64,000 bases of DNA from Casuarina equisetifolia (lineage: Eukaryota; Streptophyta; Magnoliopsida; Fagales; Casuarinaceae): the NCBI GenBank assembly GCA_028551475.1, contig CM052357.1, forward strand, positions 19,949,931-20,013,930. The letters run 5' to 3'. The notes under the pieces were generated by a model, which had not been told where the DNA came from, searched no databases, and was given only the letters and a program-made list of their open reading frames with translations. Within the stretch, counting starts at the first letter, position 1, and every line of letters begins with the position of its first letter. The position numbers and the translations under genes were made by a program. This document shows positions 12,658 through 26,188 of this stretch, one piece after another.

Positions 12658-14010
12658 ACTTGAACATGTTATATTGAGCAAGTAGTATCAGATAGCTACG
12701 AGGAAGTTTCTCTCAGTGTTACCTCGATAGTTCCTTTAGCTCTTTCTGGTGTGCGGCTTGAATTGTGTTGAAATTGAGCTTAGCAAATTCAAGTAAAATA
12801 GCATTCATTTCGTTGTCCTTCTCACAAAGGCTGCCATGGCATTTGACGTCGAACCACTACACTCTCCTTTGTAACGGAAGCTCCAGGGCATGCACTGCTT
12901 GGTTGGAAAGGTTACCGTCTAAGTGAGGAATGGTTTCTTTGAGAATTGCAGTTGAAAGTTGTTTTGCCTCATCCAGAAGTTTTTCGCCTTCCAAAGCCAA
13001 GAACGAGACCTCCAGAAGTTCCAGTATTCCTTTAATATTGGCGTGTGTGCTTTCCTTGAATGTACCAGTTTTCTCATCCACGAAGCCTCTAAACGCATCT
13101 AAGTTCCACATCACACGTATCGAAGTTAGATTTGGGGCTGGAAAATAAATATATAGCTGAAAAAGAATTTGATCTAGATATCAGCATTGAAACAGTATTT
13201 AGATTTCACCTTGTGAAACATCGCAGCCATGCTGCCTAAGAAGCCTAAAGCATAGTGCAGTAGCATATAAATCCTCATTTTGGCTTGGAGTTTTCTCTTG
13301 AATTGAGTCTAGGGCCTCCTTGATTTCCTTTTCAAAGTGGATGGCTAGGCCTAACTTTTTTACGTTGTCAATGAGCTTCAATTTAGCCACTAAGCCATCT
13401 GCCTTTGCAAATACATTCCTTACGACATCTATCAGCTTCTCTGTCCGTCTGTTAAATTCTAGTCCCTGCACAAACGGCCTTACATTATAATATTGCATTT
13501 GGAATTTTGAAGCAGAAAGAGATGAATCGTGCAATCATCTTTGTTGACTGAGTGGTTGGTTATACAATCTTACGAGGGTCGACGTGAGATGCAGCGCTAA
13601 CTGATAAGAATTTGATGAGCGAAGGTCATGCAAATATTATATAGGCATATAAAAAGAAAACTTTTAAAGAAAAGAAGGAAACTACTAGGGAGAGAAGGGG
13701 GGGAGGAGAAGGGAGAAATTGACATAGATATCTTTGAAGAAGGAATCTGAATAGAAATGATTCTCACATCGTATATGCTAGCAAGAGAGTTTAGGGAATC
13801 ATATTGCCAAATGTTTGGTTTATAGTTGGCAGATCTTCTTTGTTGTAACGTATCATAGGCTTCAACCTTTCTCTGGCATATGAACTTTGGTCTTCAACTT
13901 CGGAGGGTGACTTAGTTGCCATGATGTTGGAAGACTTAGAAAGGAAAGTTGGAAGAAGTCGGCATTAAGCAATGTTGTGCTATTAGAATTGGCGATACTG
14001 GCACTGCTTT

Positions 14011-14988
14011 ATGTAGGCCCCGTAAACGGGTTCCAATTTGGAGGGAGATCATCCGACGGTCCTTGTATTCTGGATGACATATGATCACAAGTGGCAAAGA
14101 GACTGACCAAAGAAAGAGTACCAACATGTTTCTCCATCAACCCACTTCTTTTATTAACCATGTTGGAGGTTTATTCCTATATTTATTTTATAATTAATGT
14201 AAACAAGAGTAAAGAATCAGATTTACAAGGTCACAAACTAAAAGAAAACCCATGTAGCCGTTACTTAGGTGTTAACGAATCCCTCGCAAGCGAACAATTT
14301 GAACAAATAGTTGTATTCTATGTATCAAACTTGAAAATCCTTGGCTCTTCCAAAGGCCAAACCAAGTTTATACATTCTATTTTTTCAGTATCTGATGTTA
14401 ATATTTGGCTTGATATTCGATCAAAATACTCTATTTACCATATTAAACTGAATTTCCTCCATCCCAAGTAAAATAATGATATCAATTATTTGTCTGAATA
14501 AGGGATAAATCTTCTTTAATTTATCTTATAGATATAGCTTAACCTTTAGATATTTATTTTACCATAGCAATTTGCCTAGTTCCTTCAAGAATTCATTTCT
14601 AACTTTGAAACACGTGGTTGGCATATAATGCCAAGGTAACATGTGTTTCGGCAATGGAAACTTTAACGTTTTCTCAGTTCATGTCGATCAGACATGTGGC
14701 TTCAATCTTTCCACGTACCCATGAGATTGACAATAGAAGAATCTGTTGAAGAATGCATTTCGTCATCGAGGAACGAAGTAGTAGCTGGGAGCAGACCGGT
14801 TGCAAAGTTCTATGCGCTAGGTGGAATTTGCTTCCACGCCGTAAAAATGTTCTTCTTATGTAAAATGAGTTCTTCAATTTTTCCACACTTGTTGTGAAAA
14901 AAGATAAAGTCAAATTCGTAATTTTTCCTTTTTTGTTTTTGTTTTTGTTTTGTTTTTAGATCTCAAACTCAGTCGTAATCTTTCTTAG
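14011..14988. other. Upstream flank of TPS relic A; nothing recognised
   Basis: The stretch has no recognisable coding homology. An open frame on the plus strand at 14,091-14,471 overlaps the reverse of TPS exon 1 flank and has no recognisable motif. The segment 14,680-14,830 shares motifs with 4,480-4,660 on the far side of TPS relic A. Confidence 0.4.
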
Positions 14989-15141
14989 GTCATGCAAGAT
15001 GATAAAAACAATTAGAAAGAAATTCTAGGATCTTCTTCTTAGCTCGGATAAGCCTACACACGTTATACATGTTTACATATGGAGTAGGAGGGGAAATAAC
15101 ATCACCCACTGTCATCCAAGATGATAAAAATGATTAGAAAG
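14989..15141. repeat. Tandem repeat, period 122 bp, units 1 and start of 2 (split by copia insertion)
   Basis: Units begin with a version of gtcatgcaagatgataaaaa at 14,989, 15,111 and 21,481. The second unit is cut at 15,141 by the copia element and resumes at 21,390. The three units are otherwise contiguous and share the phrase 'gtttacatatggagtagg'. Confidence 0.8.
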
Positions 15142-18100
15142 TGAAGAATTTGATGAACTCTTACATGTTTGGAAGAAAAGCTTGTTTATTGATAAGCAAA
15201 ACCAAAACTAGTTACAAGAGAAGACAAAGTTGTAGAGAAAATAACTCTTGATGTGTAGCTATGTATAAAACATGTTAACCTAAGAAGCTATATATAAACA
15301 AAAAGGAAAGCTTGTGCAAAGAAATCCTAGTATCCTACAATATATGAAAAATATATCATAGATAGAAAACAATCTTCAACACAATCTTCAACACCCCCTT
15401 CAAGCTAAGGGTTGAAAGAAGTCCAAGACCCTAAGCTTGCTAAGGAGATGATCGTGTCGATTTGTCCCTAAAGCCTTGGTTAGAACATTTGTAGGCTAGT
15501 CACCACTCCCAACATGTGTTGTGTTAATTAAGCCATGCGTTATGTTAATTAAGCCATGACGTATTTTTTCTCAAATAAAATGACAAAAAAACATCTATGT
15601 GCTTGGTCTTTTGATGAAAAATTGGATTTTCTACCAATCTTTGTGTTGCCTCATTATCAAAATATAACAATACTAGCTATGAAACATTAATTTCCATATT
15701 TTTTTAATAAACCAACCACCTAAATAATCTCTCAAGTAGTAGTTGTCACGACCTTATATTCAAAGAAAGAGTCACAACTAGTTATTTTTTACTTTTCCAA
15801 GAAATTACTGAATGTCTAAGTGTAAGACGAAAGCCAGTAGTGGATCAATGTGTCATAAGGCATTTTGCATAGCTAGCATCACAAAAAGCTTGCAAGAGAA
15901 AATCACCAACAGAAGGAAAGAATAAACCAAGCTCTACTATTCCTTTGAGATACTTAACAATGCGGAGAGCTGCCTCCTAGTGGGATCACTTGGGAGCATG
16001 CATGAACTAACTTAAGAGGTGTACTAGAAAAGCGATGTCAGGGTGTGTCATGTCCATATAATTCAGCTTACCAATCAATTGTTGATAACTCAAGATGTTC
16101 TCAAATGGTGGATCATTTATTTATGGATAAACTCACTCATCATATTTTAAGCTAGTGAATAAGACATTTGTCTCCATGGATTTCCAACAGGCTTTACGGC
16201 TAATAGTCTCAATTCAAAAATCAATTCTAAGATATACTTACGTTGACTAACATGCATGCCATTTGAATCTTGAAGGATCTAAATTTCAAGAAAATACTTG
16301 AGTTTTCCTAAATCTTTTATTCGAAATATAGAATGAAGATAAGCTTGCAAAGCTTCAATTTCTTATGTATTATCACCAGTGATTAAGAAGTCATCCACAT
16401 ATATAAGCACTAAAACAATATTACTAACTTGTCCCTTAGTGAAAAAAGAATAGTCGTATAACTATTGCCAATAACCAGCAGACACTAGAGCTTCTATAAA
16501 CTTCTCATTCCACTGTCGTGAAGCTTGCTTTAACCCATATAAAGATTTTGCAACCAACATACTTTGGACCCCCCTTCAAAATGACTCCCAGGCAGTGGTT
16601 TCATATATACTTCCTCATGAAAGTCTCCCTGTAGAAATGCATTGTGGACATCCATTTGTCAAATAGTCTATTTATGTTGTGAAGCAATAGATAATGCACT
16701 TCTAACTATTACTGATTTTACTATAAGAGAGAAAGTCTCATGATAATCGATCCTTTTTGTATGACTATAACCTTTCATTACTAAATGAGCCTTAAAGCAC
16801 TCAATACTCCCATCAGCATGATACTTAATCTTGTATACCCATTTATATCCTATAGGTTTTCTCTGTGGTGACAAGTCTACCAATTCTCATGTTCCATTCG
16901 ATTATAATGCTTTCATTTCCTGATCCATGGCATCTCGCCATCTAGAATTCTTAACTGCCTCATGGTAGAACAAAGGTTTTGTCTCAGGTGAAATGGTCGC
17001 TATGAAGTGCTGATGTGGAATAGGTAAATGTGTATAAGATACATAGTCAGAGATGGGGTACTGTATGGATGAACTGACAACATTATTGCAAACATAATCT
17101 TGAATCCATATAGATAGCTTGGAAATTCTATTAGATCATCTAGGAAATGATGGAGGGATTATGGGATCATGCATGGTTGGTAAGGAAGGATCATTCTCTG
17201 TTTCATCATAAGTGAAACAGGAGGCAATGTAGAAGAAGGATCTAGAATCTCCAAGGTAGACTCATTGGGTTAGTTGTTTGATGTACTAGAATCATTAGGT
17301 TGGTTATTTAATGTATCGAAAGTGGTAACATTTGGTGTAGCATGAGTAGTAGTATCAAGAATGGGATATGATTGTGTAAGAGGGATTACCTAAGCATTTG
17401 AATTAGGGTTAAGTCTGATAACTTGTTGTGCAGGCTCCTCATCTTGAGATGACATCATAAGAAATTACAAAGAATGGGACCCAATCTCTATGTTTGTAAA
17501 AAGAAAAAAATTTTCATGAAAATGAACATCAAGACTTACAAAAAATTTCTTTTTTTCAATGTCATAAAGTTTATACCATTTTTATCCAAAAGGGCATCCC
17601 ATAAAAATACTATGAATAGCTTAAGGAGCAAATTTGTCTTTGTACCTTACTACTGAAGCATAGCAAAAACAATTGAAGACTCAAAATCTTGAGAAGTCAG
17701 GAGCTTTCTAATGAATCACTTCATAAGGAAATTTTTCATGCAAGATTGAAAAAGGAATGCGATTGATAATGTGTGTGGCAGTGAGTATACACTCACCCCT
17801 AAAAACATTTGGGCATGTAACTTTGAAATTTTAATGCCCGTGTAACATTTAATAAGTAGTGATGCTTACATTCAACCACACCATTCTGTTGCGGGGTATA
17901 TACACATGAGCTCTCATGCATTATTCCTCATGATGAAAACAACTTGTTATATGATGAAGTAAAAAAATTAGTTGTATTATCAGAAGGAATGCGTTTGATC
18001 CCAACGTTAAAATGATTATTAATTGTGCTACAAAAACGTTCCAAAGATGATACTGTTTCAATCTTATGTTTCATTATGAAAGTCTAAGACCCTCATGAAA

Positions 18101-21100
18101 AATCATCAACGATGGTTAGAAAATATTTCAAACCAGCATGATTAAGGGCATGATATGGTCCCCAAATATCCACATGGATTAAATCAAAAAGATTTTTGAC
18201 ATTCTCAATGCAAACAGTGACTGGATCACATGTTTGCTTAACAAGAGGACAAACTGAGCAATAAAAATTAAAAGATGGAAAATATTTGAAATCATTCAAA
18301 AATTTAAATTTAGATAAAGACATGTGATCAAGTTTCAAATGCCATAGTTGAAAACTAAGGTTATTGGGTGTTGAAGCAATTGAAAGGGCAAGTGTAGTAC
18401 TAGAAGATTGGCTAACATGGTTATTCTTAGGGTGTAGAAAAAAATAAAGTCCATGTCGTATTCTACAAATCCCTTTGATGTCACCTATAGAGAGGTCCTG
18501 AAACACACATAAATCAGTATACAAAACTACAAAACAATTATTTTCAACAATGAATTTAGCTACGGACAGTAAGTTATATTTGAAATCATGAGAGTAAAGT
18601 ATTATGTGCAACTTCTAACTGTTGGCTAGGGTTATGGAACCAGTGTAGGTGACTTGGGTTAGTTCTCCATTAGGTAATTTAACATATCTAGACTTAGACA
18701 TGCATTTAACAGGAAATTCTAAACAATTAAAATCGGTAGTAATATGATCATTGGCCCCATTATCTATAATCCAAATATAAGGAAAAGATTCTAGAATACT
18801 GATAACTCTATTTTTATAGAGTTATTTTACCTAATTTAAATAATAAATTATCTAATGCTTGTGAGAAAATATTTGAATTCCTCTTTATTTACTTAAATTT
18901 GTCTTGTTTATGTAGCATAAGGAGGCATGAAGAAAAAGGACAAGCATGGAGAACCTGGTACTTATTATATGGCAGAAGATGGTCAAATTATCAAGGTGAA
19001 GGAAATCAAGATAGGCTTGGGCTTGGGCTTTGGATGATTGTTATTAGATTTTTATTGTTATTGTTTTTTTAAAATAATTAGAAAACCTAGTCCTATTAGG
19101 AGTCCAAAGCTTAATTAATATAGAACTCTAAAACCCAATTGTATTGGGAATCCAAAACCCAATTCTTTTAAGATAAGAAGAAAGTTCTAGATCCTAGACC
19201 ATATATAAAGGAGGACCACTGCATAAGGAAGAAGAGAGGGGGGAGAAGAGAGAGAGAAAAGAAGGTGCCGCTAAAACCAAGGAGGAAATTAAGCACAACT
19301 CAAGAAAGAGGCCAAGAATTCAAGATTCAACTCAAGAGAAAGGCCAAGAATTCAAGATTTCTTGAAGAGAAGACAAAAAGGGTGACAGACTTCTTGTTCT
19401 TGGATTCAAGATGTCTTCTTTGTTTTTTATTATTGTTCTTCCTCATTATTTCATTATGTTCTAAACTTCTTTTGTTAGAGCGAAGATGTAGCCTAACTAT
19501 GATGATGTGAATCCTATAAGTTTTTATGTTTTGCAAGATAGTTTATTTATGTGAGTTATATATTATTATGCTTAATGCTTTTAAGTGATTGGCCACCACT
19601 TGAATGATTTGATGTGCATGTTAGAGACTGAAAGGTAATAATATGCAATTGCTTCTTATAATATATAACCATGAATTAAATGTGGATAGACATATACCAT
19701 GTTATTTGTGTGGCTTTTGGTGATAAGATGATCGAAAGATTTATTGTAAACCAGGAATATTCATAGATCCTAATGCATTTGGTTTGTTTCAATTCACATA
19801 TAGAGATATAGTGAATTAATGAACTAAATAGGTTTACTATACCTAGACATAGGATAGTAAATAAATTAGAAAATTTCGCCATCACATAGATAATATCATT
19901 CTTGCAAGCATAAACTATGGAAATTCATATCTAATAGTTATGGTGAAATCGAAAGCTCTAACATGTGTCTCATCTTGATTTTTCTTACTTGGATCCAATT
20001 TTAATTAGTATTGAGTTTTTGTTTTAGAAATTTTAAATTTTAATTCATCTTCAACAATATTTTGATTTGCTAGATAAATTTTAGGATTAATTCATCATTA
20101 GTACTTAATTAGTTCAGTATTCACCAATCTTCGTGGGACGATACTTTTCTCATCATTATATTACTTGTTCGACATGTTCACTTGCATCTAAATTTCACCG
20201 AACAAATACCTACTCCATTAGCATGAAAGGTCCTATCATAGTCCTCTTTGATCAGATAGATAATGCAGTCATACTGCTTTGGTGTGAAAGTACAAGGACT
20301 ATGCTCAGCAATGGCTAGATTAATAGTATAGCTACTAGCAAAATTCTTGTAACCTAGAGGATATCCATTAAGCATGTAACAAGCCTCCTTTTTATGTCCA
20401 AAAAGTTGACAATGCTTACATGGAGGCCCCTTAAGACAATAACAACTTTTCTTACGGTGTCCTTTGTGTCCATAATACTCACATTTGGGCTTGCCAGAAA
20501 TCTTAGATGACACGGTAGTCATAAGGTAGTGATGTCGTTTTGCAATGGAAAATACGACAAATAAAATCAAGCACACCGAGTGTTCGATGAAAGAACTATG
20601 AGAAGCACGAAGCCAGAAAATTCTCCAAGAAAATAATTGTTTGACAAAGTATTCAAACCACAATAGCATATCAAAATAGTCACAAACCATGGAAGAGAAA
20701 GGAATATGAGAAAATACCAACGTTTCGATGTAAATAGCAGAGTTAAAACCAATAAACAAAGCATAATTTTTTCCACTGAAGAGAGAAAATTAAATAAAGA
20801 TTACACCTTTTTGCCAAAAAATAAAGAAAACCAAATAAAGGTTACACCTTTCTTTTCATTTTCCATTTAGAAGACCAAAAGCACGGGATAAAAGTAATAG
20901 ACAAGAGCAAGAAAGTACGTCACTAAGAAATCCCGTCGACAAAAGCAAAAATCAATTCGAACCCTATAAAATTGTGAGGATAGAACTCTATGTAGGAAAA
21001 AACCTTAAACAACATAAAACTTTGTGTATTCCATAATGATGAACCCCACAAAATCATTAGGCTCTTGATACCATGAAGAATTTAATGAACTCTTGCATGT

Positions 21101-21384
21101 TTGGAAGAAAAGCTTGTTTATTGATAAGCAAAACCAAAACTAGTTACAAGAGAAGAGAAAGCCGTAGAGAAAAGAACTCTTGGTGCGTGGCTATGTATAA
21201 AATATGTTAACCTAAAAGGCTATATATAAACAATAGTAAAGCTTGTATAAGGAAACCCTAGTATCCTACAATATAGAAAAAATATATTAAGTATCTTACA
21301 ATATAGGAAAACTATATTGAGTATCCTACAATATAGGAAAAATATATCATAGATAGAAAACAATCTTTAACATAATCTTCAACA
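15142..21384 (-). mobile_element. Ty1/copia element, family C, minus-strand copy, broken, with nested solo LTR
   Basis: LTRs are 15,142-15,393 (252 bp) and 21,074-21,384 (311 bp). The flanking pentamers GAAAG and AAAAG form an imperfect target duplication. The primer site TGGTATCAAGAGC (minus strand) lies at 21,061-21,073. Order on the minus strand is gag with zinc knuckle (about 20,180-20,760), protease, gag-pre-integrase and integrase (about 17,870-18,780), then reverse transcriptase and RNase H (about 15,440-17,000). A family S solo LTR interrupts it at 18,800-20,204. The coding region has many breaks, so it is an old copy. The same family is present as a plus-strand copy at 37,149-42,739. 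The LTR lengths differ because a short motif around 'cctacaatataggaaaa' is repeated a variable number of times. Confidence 0.9.
18800..20204 (+). mobile_element. Solo LTR (family S), 1,405 bp, nested in copia family C
   Basis: It starts TGATAACTCTATTTTTATAG and ends TTTCACCGAACA, flanked by a perfect target duplication AATAC (18,795-18,799 and 20,205-20,209). A TATA-like signal (catatataaagg) lies near 19,200, supporting the plus orientation. It is the same family as 2,612-3,863. No internal region is present. Confidence 0.9.
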
Positions 21385-21620
21385 AAAAGAAATTCTAGGA
21401 TCTTCTACGTAGCTCAGATAAGCCTACACACATTATACATGTTTACATATGGAGTAGGAAGGGAAATAATATTTACCATTGTCATGCAACATGATAAAAA
21501 TGATTAGAAAGAAATTCTAGGATTTTCTTCTTAGCTCAAATAAGCCTACACATATTATACATGTTTACATATGGTGTAGGAAAGGAAATAACATACCCAC
21601 CATGGACCCACATATAGAGT
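21385..21620. repeat. Tandem repeat, period 122 bp, remainder of unit 2 and unit 3
   Basis: This continues the array begun at 14,989 on the other side of the copia insertion. Unit 3 starts at 21,481. Confidence 0.8.
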
Positions 21621-21759
21621 TGAGGAAGACAAGACATTAGGACTATCTATCGCAAAATGCAGTGTAATAGGCCACCAGAGGAAAAACCATTCCATGATTA
21701 CAAGACTAAATGGAGGAAAAGTTTCTAGGTGTACTTTATTACATGATCATCCATATGCT

Positions 21760-23290
21760 CTCACAACTTCTGTATATTGTTACCCTAAACCCCAAAATTA
21801 TACAAAAGCATTAAAAGATTCTAATTAGCATGTTGTCATGGTAGAAGAGTATAATGCATTATTAAAAAACAAGACATGGGTTCTTGTTTCTCCATCCCAG
21901 AATATTATTTATATCGGCTATAAATGGATATACAAAGTTAAGTAGAAATCGAATGGAACCCTTGAACAATATAAAGCACGGCTTATTGCTGAAGGATTTC
22001 ATCAACAACTAGGCATTAATTATCATGACACATTTAATCCTTTTGCAAAGCCAATTGTAATATGAATTATAATTGCTCTAGCATATACTAAAGGGTGAAA
22101 TATCAAACAACTAGATATCAAAAATGCCTTCCTCCATGGTATTCTAGATGAAGTATACATGACTTAAGCACAAGGATTTGTTGACTCAATCAAAGTAGAA
22201 TTTGTTTGTCAATTGAAACAATTCTTATATGAGTTTAAACAAGCATCAAAAGCATGGAATCATAAACTTAGTCAATTCCTTCAACATATTGTGTTCAAAA
22301 TTTTTCAAGTATACTTTTCATTATTTATATTACATACAGCAACATACAGTGTTTTTCTCTTTTTGTATGTTGATGACATTAGTCTTATAAGAAGTTCTAC
22401 AACTCCAATGTCAAAAATCCTTAAACAACTTAAAAATGAATTTGATATCAAGGATTTAGGTAAGTTACATTATTTTCTGAGAATTGAATCCAACTATTTT
22501 AATAAACATATTTTGCTTCATCAAGCAAAATTTGCTCACGAAAAAATTTTTTAAACCAAAATGAATGAAGCTCAAGGAATGTCTAGACCATCCACCACAA
22601 ATCATCCACCATCCATAAATGATGATGAACCTTACTTAAATCTAACCATAGCATTGTCGGATCTCTTCAATATTTAACACTCACTCAATGTAATATTTCA
22701 TATATTGTTAACACAACATGTCAAAACATGCATGCTCCCACTCTTACTCATTAGGCATTTGTAAAATGTATTTTACAATTTTTGGTTAACACACCTAGAT
22801 ATGGTATTCAAATAACAAAAACATCAATTAATAATCTCCATGCATATTCTAATGCTAGATGGACAGGTGATTGTAATGATCACAAATCAATTAAGAGTTT
22901 TATATTTTTCTTGGAACAAATATCATTTTTTTTTTCAAAAAACAAAAGATTGTTGTTCACTCTAGTACAAAAGCTAAGCTAAAATGTCTTGTTAATACTA
23001 TTGTAGAACTTATTTGGATAGAAGACCTATTACAAGATCTCTTTGTAAAATAATCTAATTGTCCCACACTTTGGTGTGATAATTTATTAATAATTTTTAT
23101 TTAATAACTAATCCTATTTTCCATGCAAGAACAAAACATGTTAAAATTGATTTTCACTTTATTCATGAGAGAACCAAAACAAAGAAACTTTCTATACATT
23201 TCATCTTTTTTATTGATCAAATAGCTGACATATTTACAAAAGGTCTTTCCTTCACTTAATTCCAATTACTTTAAAACAAGTTCATGGTAT
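21760..23290 (+). mobile_element. Ty1/copia pol fragment (reverse transcriptase and RNase H), degenerate
   Basis: Plus-strand sequence shows the copia reverse transcriptase landmarks KNKTWVLV, LDIKNAFLHG and YVDDI, followed by the RNase H region and the DIFTKGLS-like tail near 23,230. No LTRs were recognised, and there are many breaks. It differs from family C and looks old. The 140 bases before it (21,620-21,760) hold nothing I recognise. Confidence 0.8.
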
Positions 23291-23865
23291 GGAAGACACA
23301 TTAGCTTATAAGGGGATGTCAAAATGTCACGTCATTGTACAAAAAGAAACAAATTTGGAAAAAAAAAAAAAGGCTAGTACATGTACAGCACACATGACAC
23401 CACCGAGGCAAGAAAATACCTATTTAAAGAACATATGTGCATCTCATGCATGTCATTTTCTACCTCATGCCCGCATAGTAGCCTAACTTCTCTTCTGATT
23501 TTTGGGAGTTTTACAAAACATCCAAGGGTGAAATAATAGGCATTTAACTGAGAAGAAAATGACCATTTTATTACTATGAAAGAAGAAAATAATCATCAAT
23601 CATATTGATGAAAATTTTTGCTCAAAATGCAAAAGGTTTTAGAGTTCTTCATGGCAACGGTTTTTGGAATCAATTTGGTATTGATTCATCATTAATATAA
23701 GATATTTTATATTTGATTTCCAATCATTATAAAAAAAAACAAATTGTATACATAAATCATCCAAGAAATACAAGTTATTTTCTCTATTGTTCTTCATATT
23801 TTTTTTATTTATTAATTATTTTTTAAGAATTTTTATAATATATTGTAGAAACTATTATTTTTACT
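23291..23865. other. AT-rich stretch, nothing recognised
   Basis: No coding homology, structured RNA or element end is apparent. It contains several A and T homopolymer runs. Confidence 0.4.
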
Positions 23866-24118
23866 ACTACAATAACTTAAGGGCATACCCTACCATTACA
23901 ATTCATCTAAAAGAAAATTGTATTTGAAATCCTCCAACTATGACAAAATAAAACATTCGTTTGAGAAAGTTTAATGTTTCTAAATAAAGATACACTATCA
24001 CCTACTACTTTCCTAATTTTAGCTAAGAAAGTTGATATTTTAATTGTCTTATTTTAGAAATATTTATGATTTAGTTTAGACCATATATTATGGAAATAAA
24101 GTTTAAGAAGCTTTAATG
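23866..24118 (-). mobile_element. LINE (L1-type) 3'-end fragment
   Basis: The sequence from 'cttaagggcatacccta' matches, with divergence, the 3' end of the LINE at 35,511-36,903 on the same strand and the reverse of 29,830-30,130. Only the last 250 bases or so are present. Confidence 0.75.
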
Positions 24119-24559
24119 GTTGAAAAATAGTGTTCCGTGATTTGTTTGGAATGTTGTTAGGGAATGAACAGGGGTTTTGTAGAGTGCAATAGAGCTAGTG
24201 TGTGGTTGCTTGTGCTAGTAAGTGGCAGTGAATGGTGGTGCTTGGCAGGTTGCTTGGATCTAAATTAGTAGTTTTGTGATGGTAAAACAACATCTGCTGC
24301 AATTGTACCAAGTCTTAGGGTGTATGATAGTGATGTGAGCAGTGGAGAGATAGGATGGCAAGGCAAGCGACAGAGAAAAAGGATGGCGAGGTGAGTAGTA
24401 GAAAGAAGGGATGGCAAGGCAAGTAACAACAATAGCACATTGCCCAAGGGTAGAAGGAGTCAATTTCTTCTCCTTAATTGTCGAGTAGTCATGTCCTCCA
24501 ATTTCTTCTTTGTTTCGATTTTGTTTTGGTGTGCTAGAATAAACAAAAAAAAAAGTTCA
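24119..24559. other. Unassigned stretch with short internal repeats
   Basis: A phrase like 'ggatggcaaggcaag' occurs in three imperfect copies between 24,350 and 24,430. No gene is recognised. Confidence 0.35.
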
Positions 24560-26188
24560 AAATTTCCAAAACACCATTAGAGGTTTTGTGTTAGGAAAAG
24601 GTGGATGCAAAGTTTTTATAGCTCTCAAACACCAATTTAGTCTTCCTTCAACCTACCCATGGTAAAGTTGATAGCTCGAATTAATCTTAAGGCTTTTTCT
24701 ATCAATCAAAGGCAAAACTTATAAACAATAGATTCAATAACCTTTTGAACTAATGGCACGTACTTGAAGTGGGACAATGGCAACTGTTGCTCAAGCTTCA
24801 AGCACTACAAACTTAGAAAGATTGTCGTTGAAATTATAGCATCATTTTTCAAGTCATTTTTTGATGCTTTAGGTAAAATTATGAATACTTAAATTGTGGA
24901 TATTACTGATGAACTTGCAACTGGTAAAGAAATATTTCAAGTAGAATATGTTAATGTTGGAGGAAAAGTTCAAGAGAGTAGCTCACTAACTAAAGTAGTT
25001 GGCCAAAAGATCATTTTATCTCTTGGAAACTTTAGGTTGTCTTGTAAACATATTGCTATGGGTAATCTTATGAAGATAGCCAAGTTAGACTATCATCCTC
25101 CTTCTAAGAAGGGAAACAAGCTTGTTGTTAAATTACCACCATAGGCTATGAGGAAGAAAAAAGTCATTTTGTGAATTATCTTTTGGAATATTTTTAACTA
25201 AAAATATTTCTTATTATTTAGTGAAGGGTATTGTGGAAAAATTATGGGAAAAATAAAACTATCAAAAGTGTTAGCTATTGGTGAAATTTTTTTTTAATTA
25301 ATTTTCAAATATGAAGGAAATTAAGGAGGTTATCAAAGTTGGGGTATAAGATATTGCAGGCAAGCCACTTTTCATTTAGAAATGGCATTCTTTCATTCAA
25401 TTAGAGAAAGTAAAAGTCTCTGTGATTCCCATTTGGGTGCATTTATATAATATCCCCCATATGTTTTGGACCAATAAAAGTATGAGTTATTTAAGTAATA
25501 TGTTGGGCAAACCTTTATACATGGATAAAGTTACTGAACAAAAGCTTCAGTTATCATATGCTAAAGTATATATTCTAATGGATATTAAATTGTAAATTTT
25601 TTAAGAAGTTTCATATCAATATGAGAGAAGAAGAACCATATGAAATACATGTTGAATATTGTTAGATTCCTAAGAAATGAATATAGGTAATGTTTTTTTG
25701 GGTACAAAAAATGTATTACAACAAAAAAAAAAAGTTTTGGTACCCAAAAAGAATATGACTCCTTTTGCCTATAACCCTTATATTGGTAATGCCCAAGATA
25801 GTCGGATTTTAATTCTTATAAATGATCCCCTTACCCAAATTATTCAAAATGAACCTTTCCATACTTAAGCAATGGGGTCACCTCTAAATCCAATTAAGAC
25901 TGAAGCTTTTCTTATTCCAACTAAGGTTGTAGTTGCAAATACTAAATCTTCCTTGAGCACTAAAAAGAATTAATCATTTGAGGAAAAAGAAAGATAAGGA
26001 GTAAAATGTCATATCTAATAATAAGTTTGCAACTAAAGAAGGATGCATTAACTGATCCTATTGTAAAACTTGGGATAACAAAGAAAGAAAATAAACCTCC
26101 CAATAAATGAGAGTACTATCATAAAATGTTAGGAGTTTAAATAAAAGTCCTAAATTAAAGGAGGTAGCCAATTTTGACCCATGCCCCC

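Larger units (their letters stand above)
5548..14010 (-). pseudogene. Terpene synthase pseudogene A (TPS-b type), seven exons, interrupted by copia element
   Basis: A functional relative would cyclise geranyl or related prenyl diphosphate in plastids. Exons on the minus strand are: 1 about 13,768-14,010; 2 13,210-13,465; 3 12,723-13,098; 4 6,517-6,735; 5 6,278-6,419; 6 5,935-6,183; 7 5,548-5,844. All internal junctions are GT-AG and exon sizes (256, 376, 219, 142, 249, 297) match the class III TPS pattern. Visible motifs are RRSANYKPNIW (the RR-x8-W region typical of TPS-b), DDLYDVYGT (the DDxxD metal site) in exon 4, and NDLATSKAE (NSE/DTE site) across exons 6-7. It is dead: exon 1 changes frame between the transit-peptide-like part and RRSANYK, and exons 3, 5 and 7 each carry an in-frame stop. 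A 5.9-kb copia element sits in intron 3. Confidence 0.9.

Noticed and set aside
14091-14471. 126-codon plus-strand open frame upstream of TPS relic A
   Set aside because: AT-rich composition, no recognisable motif, and its first part is the reverse of the TPS exon 1 flank; most likely chance.
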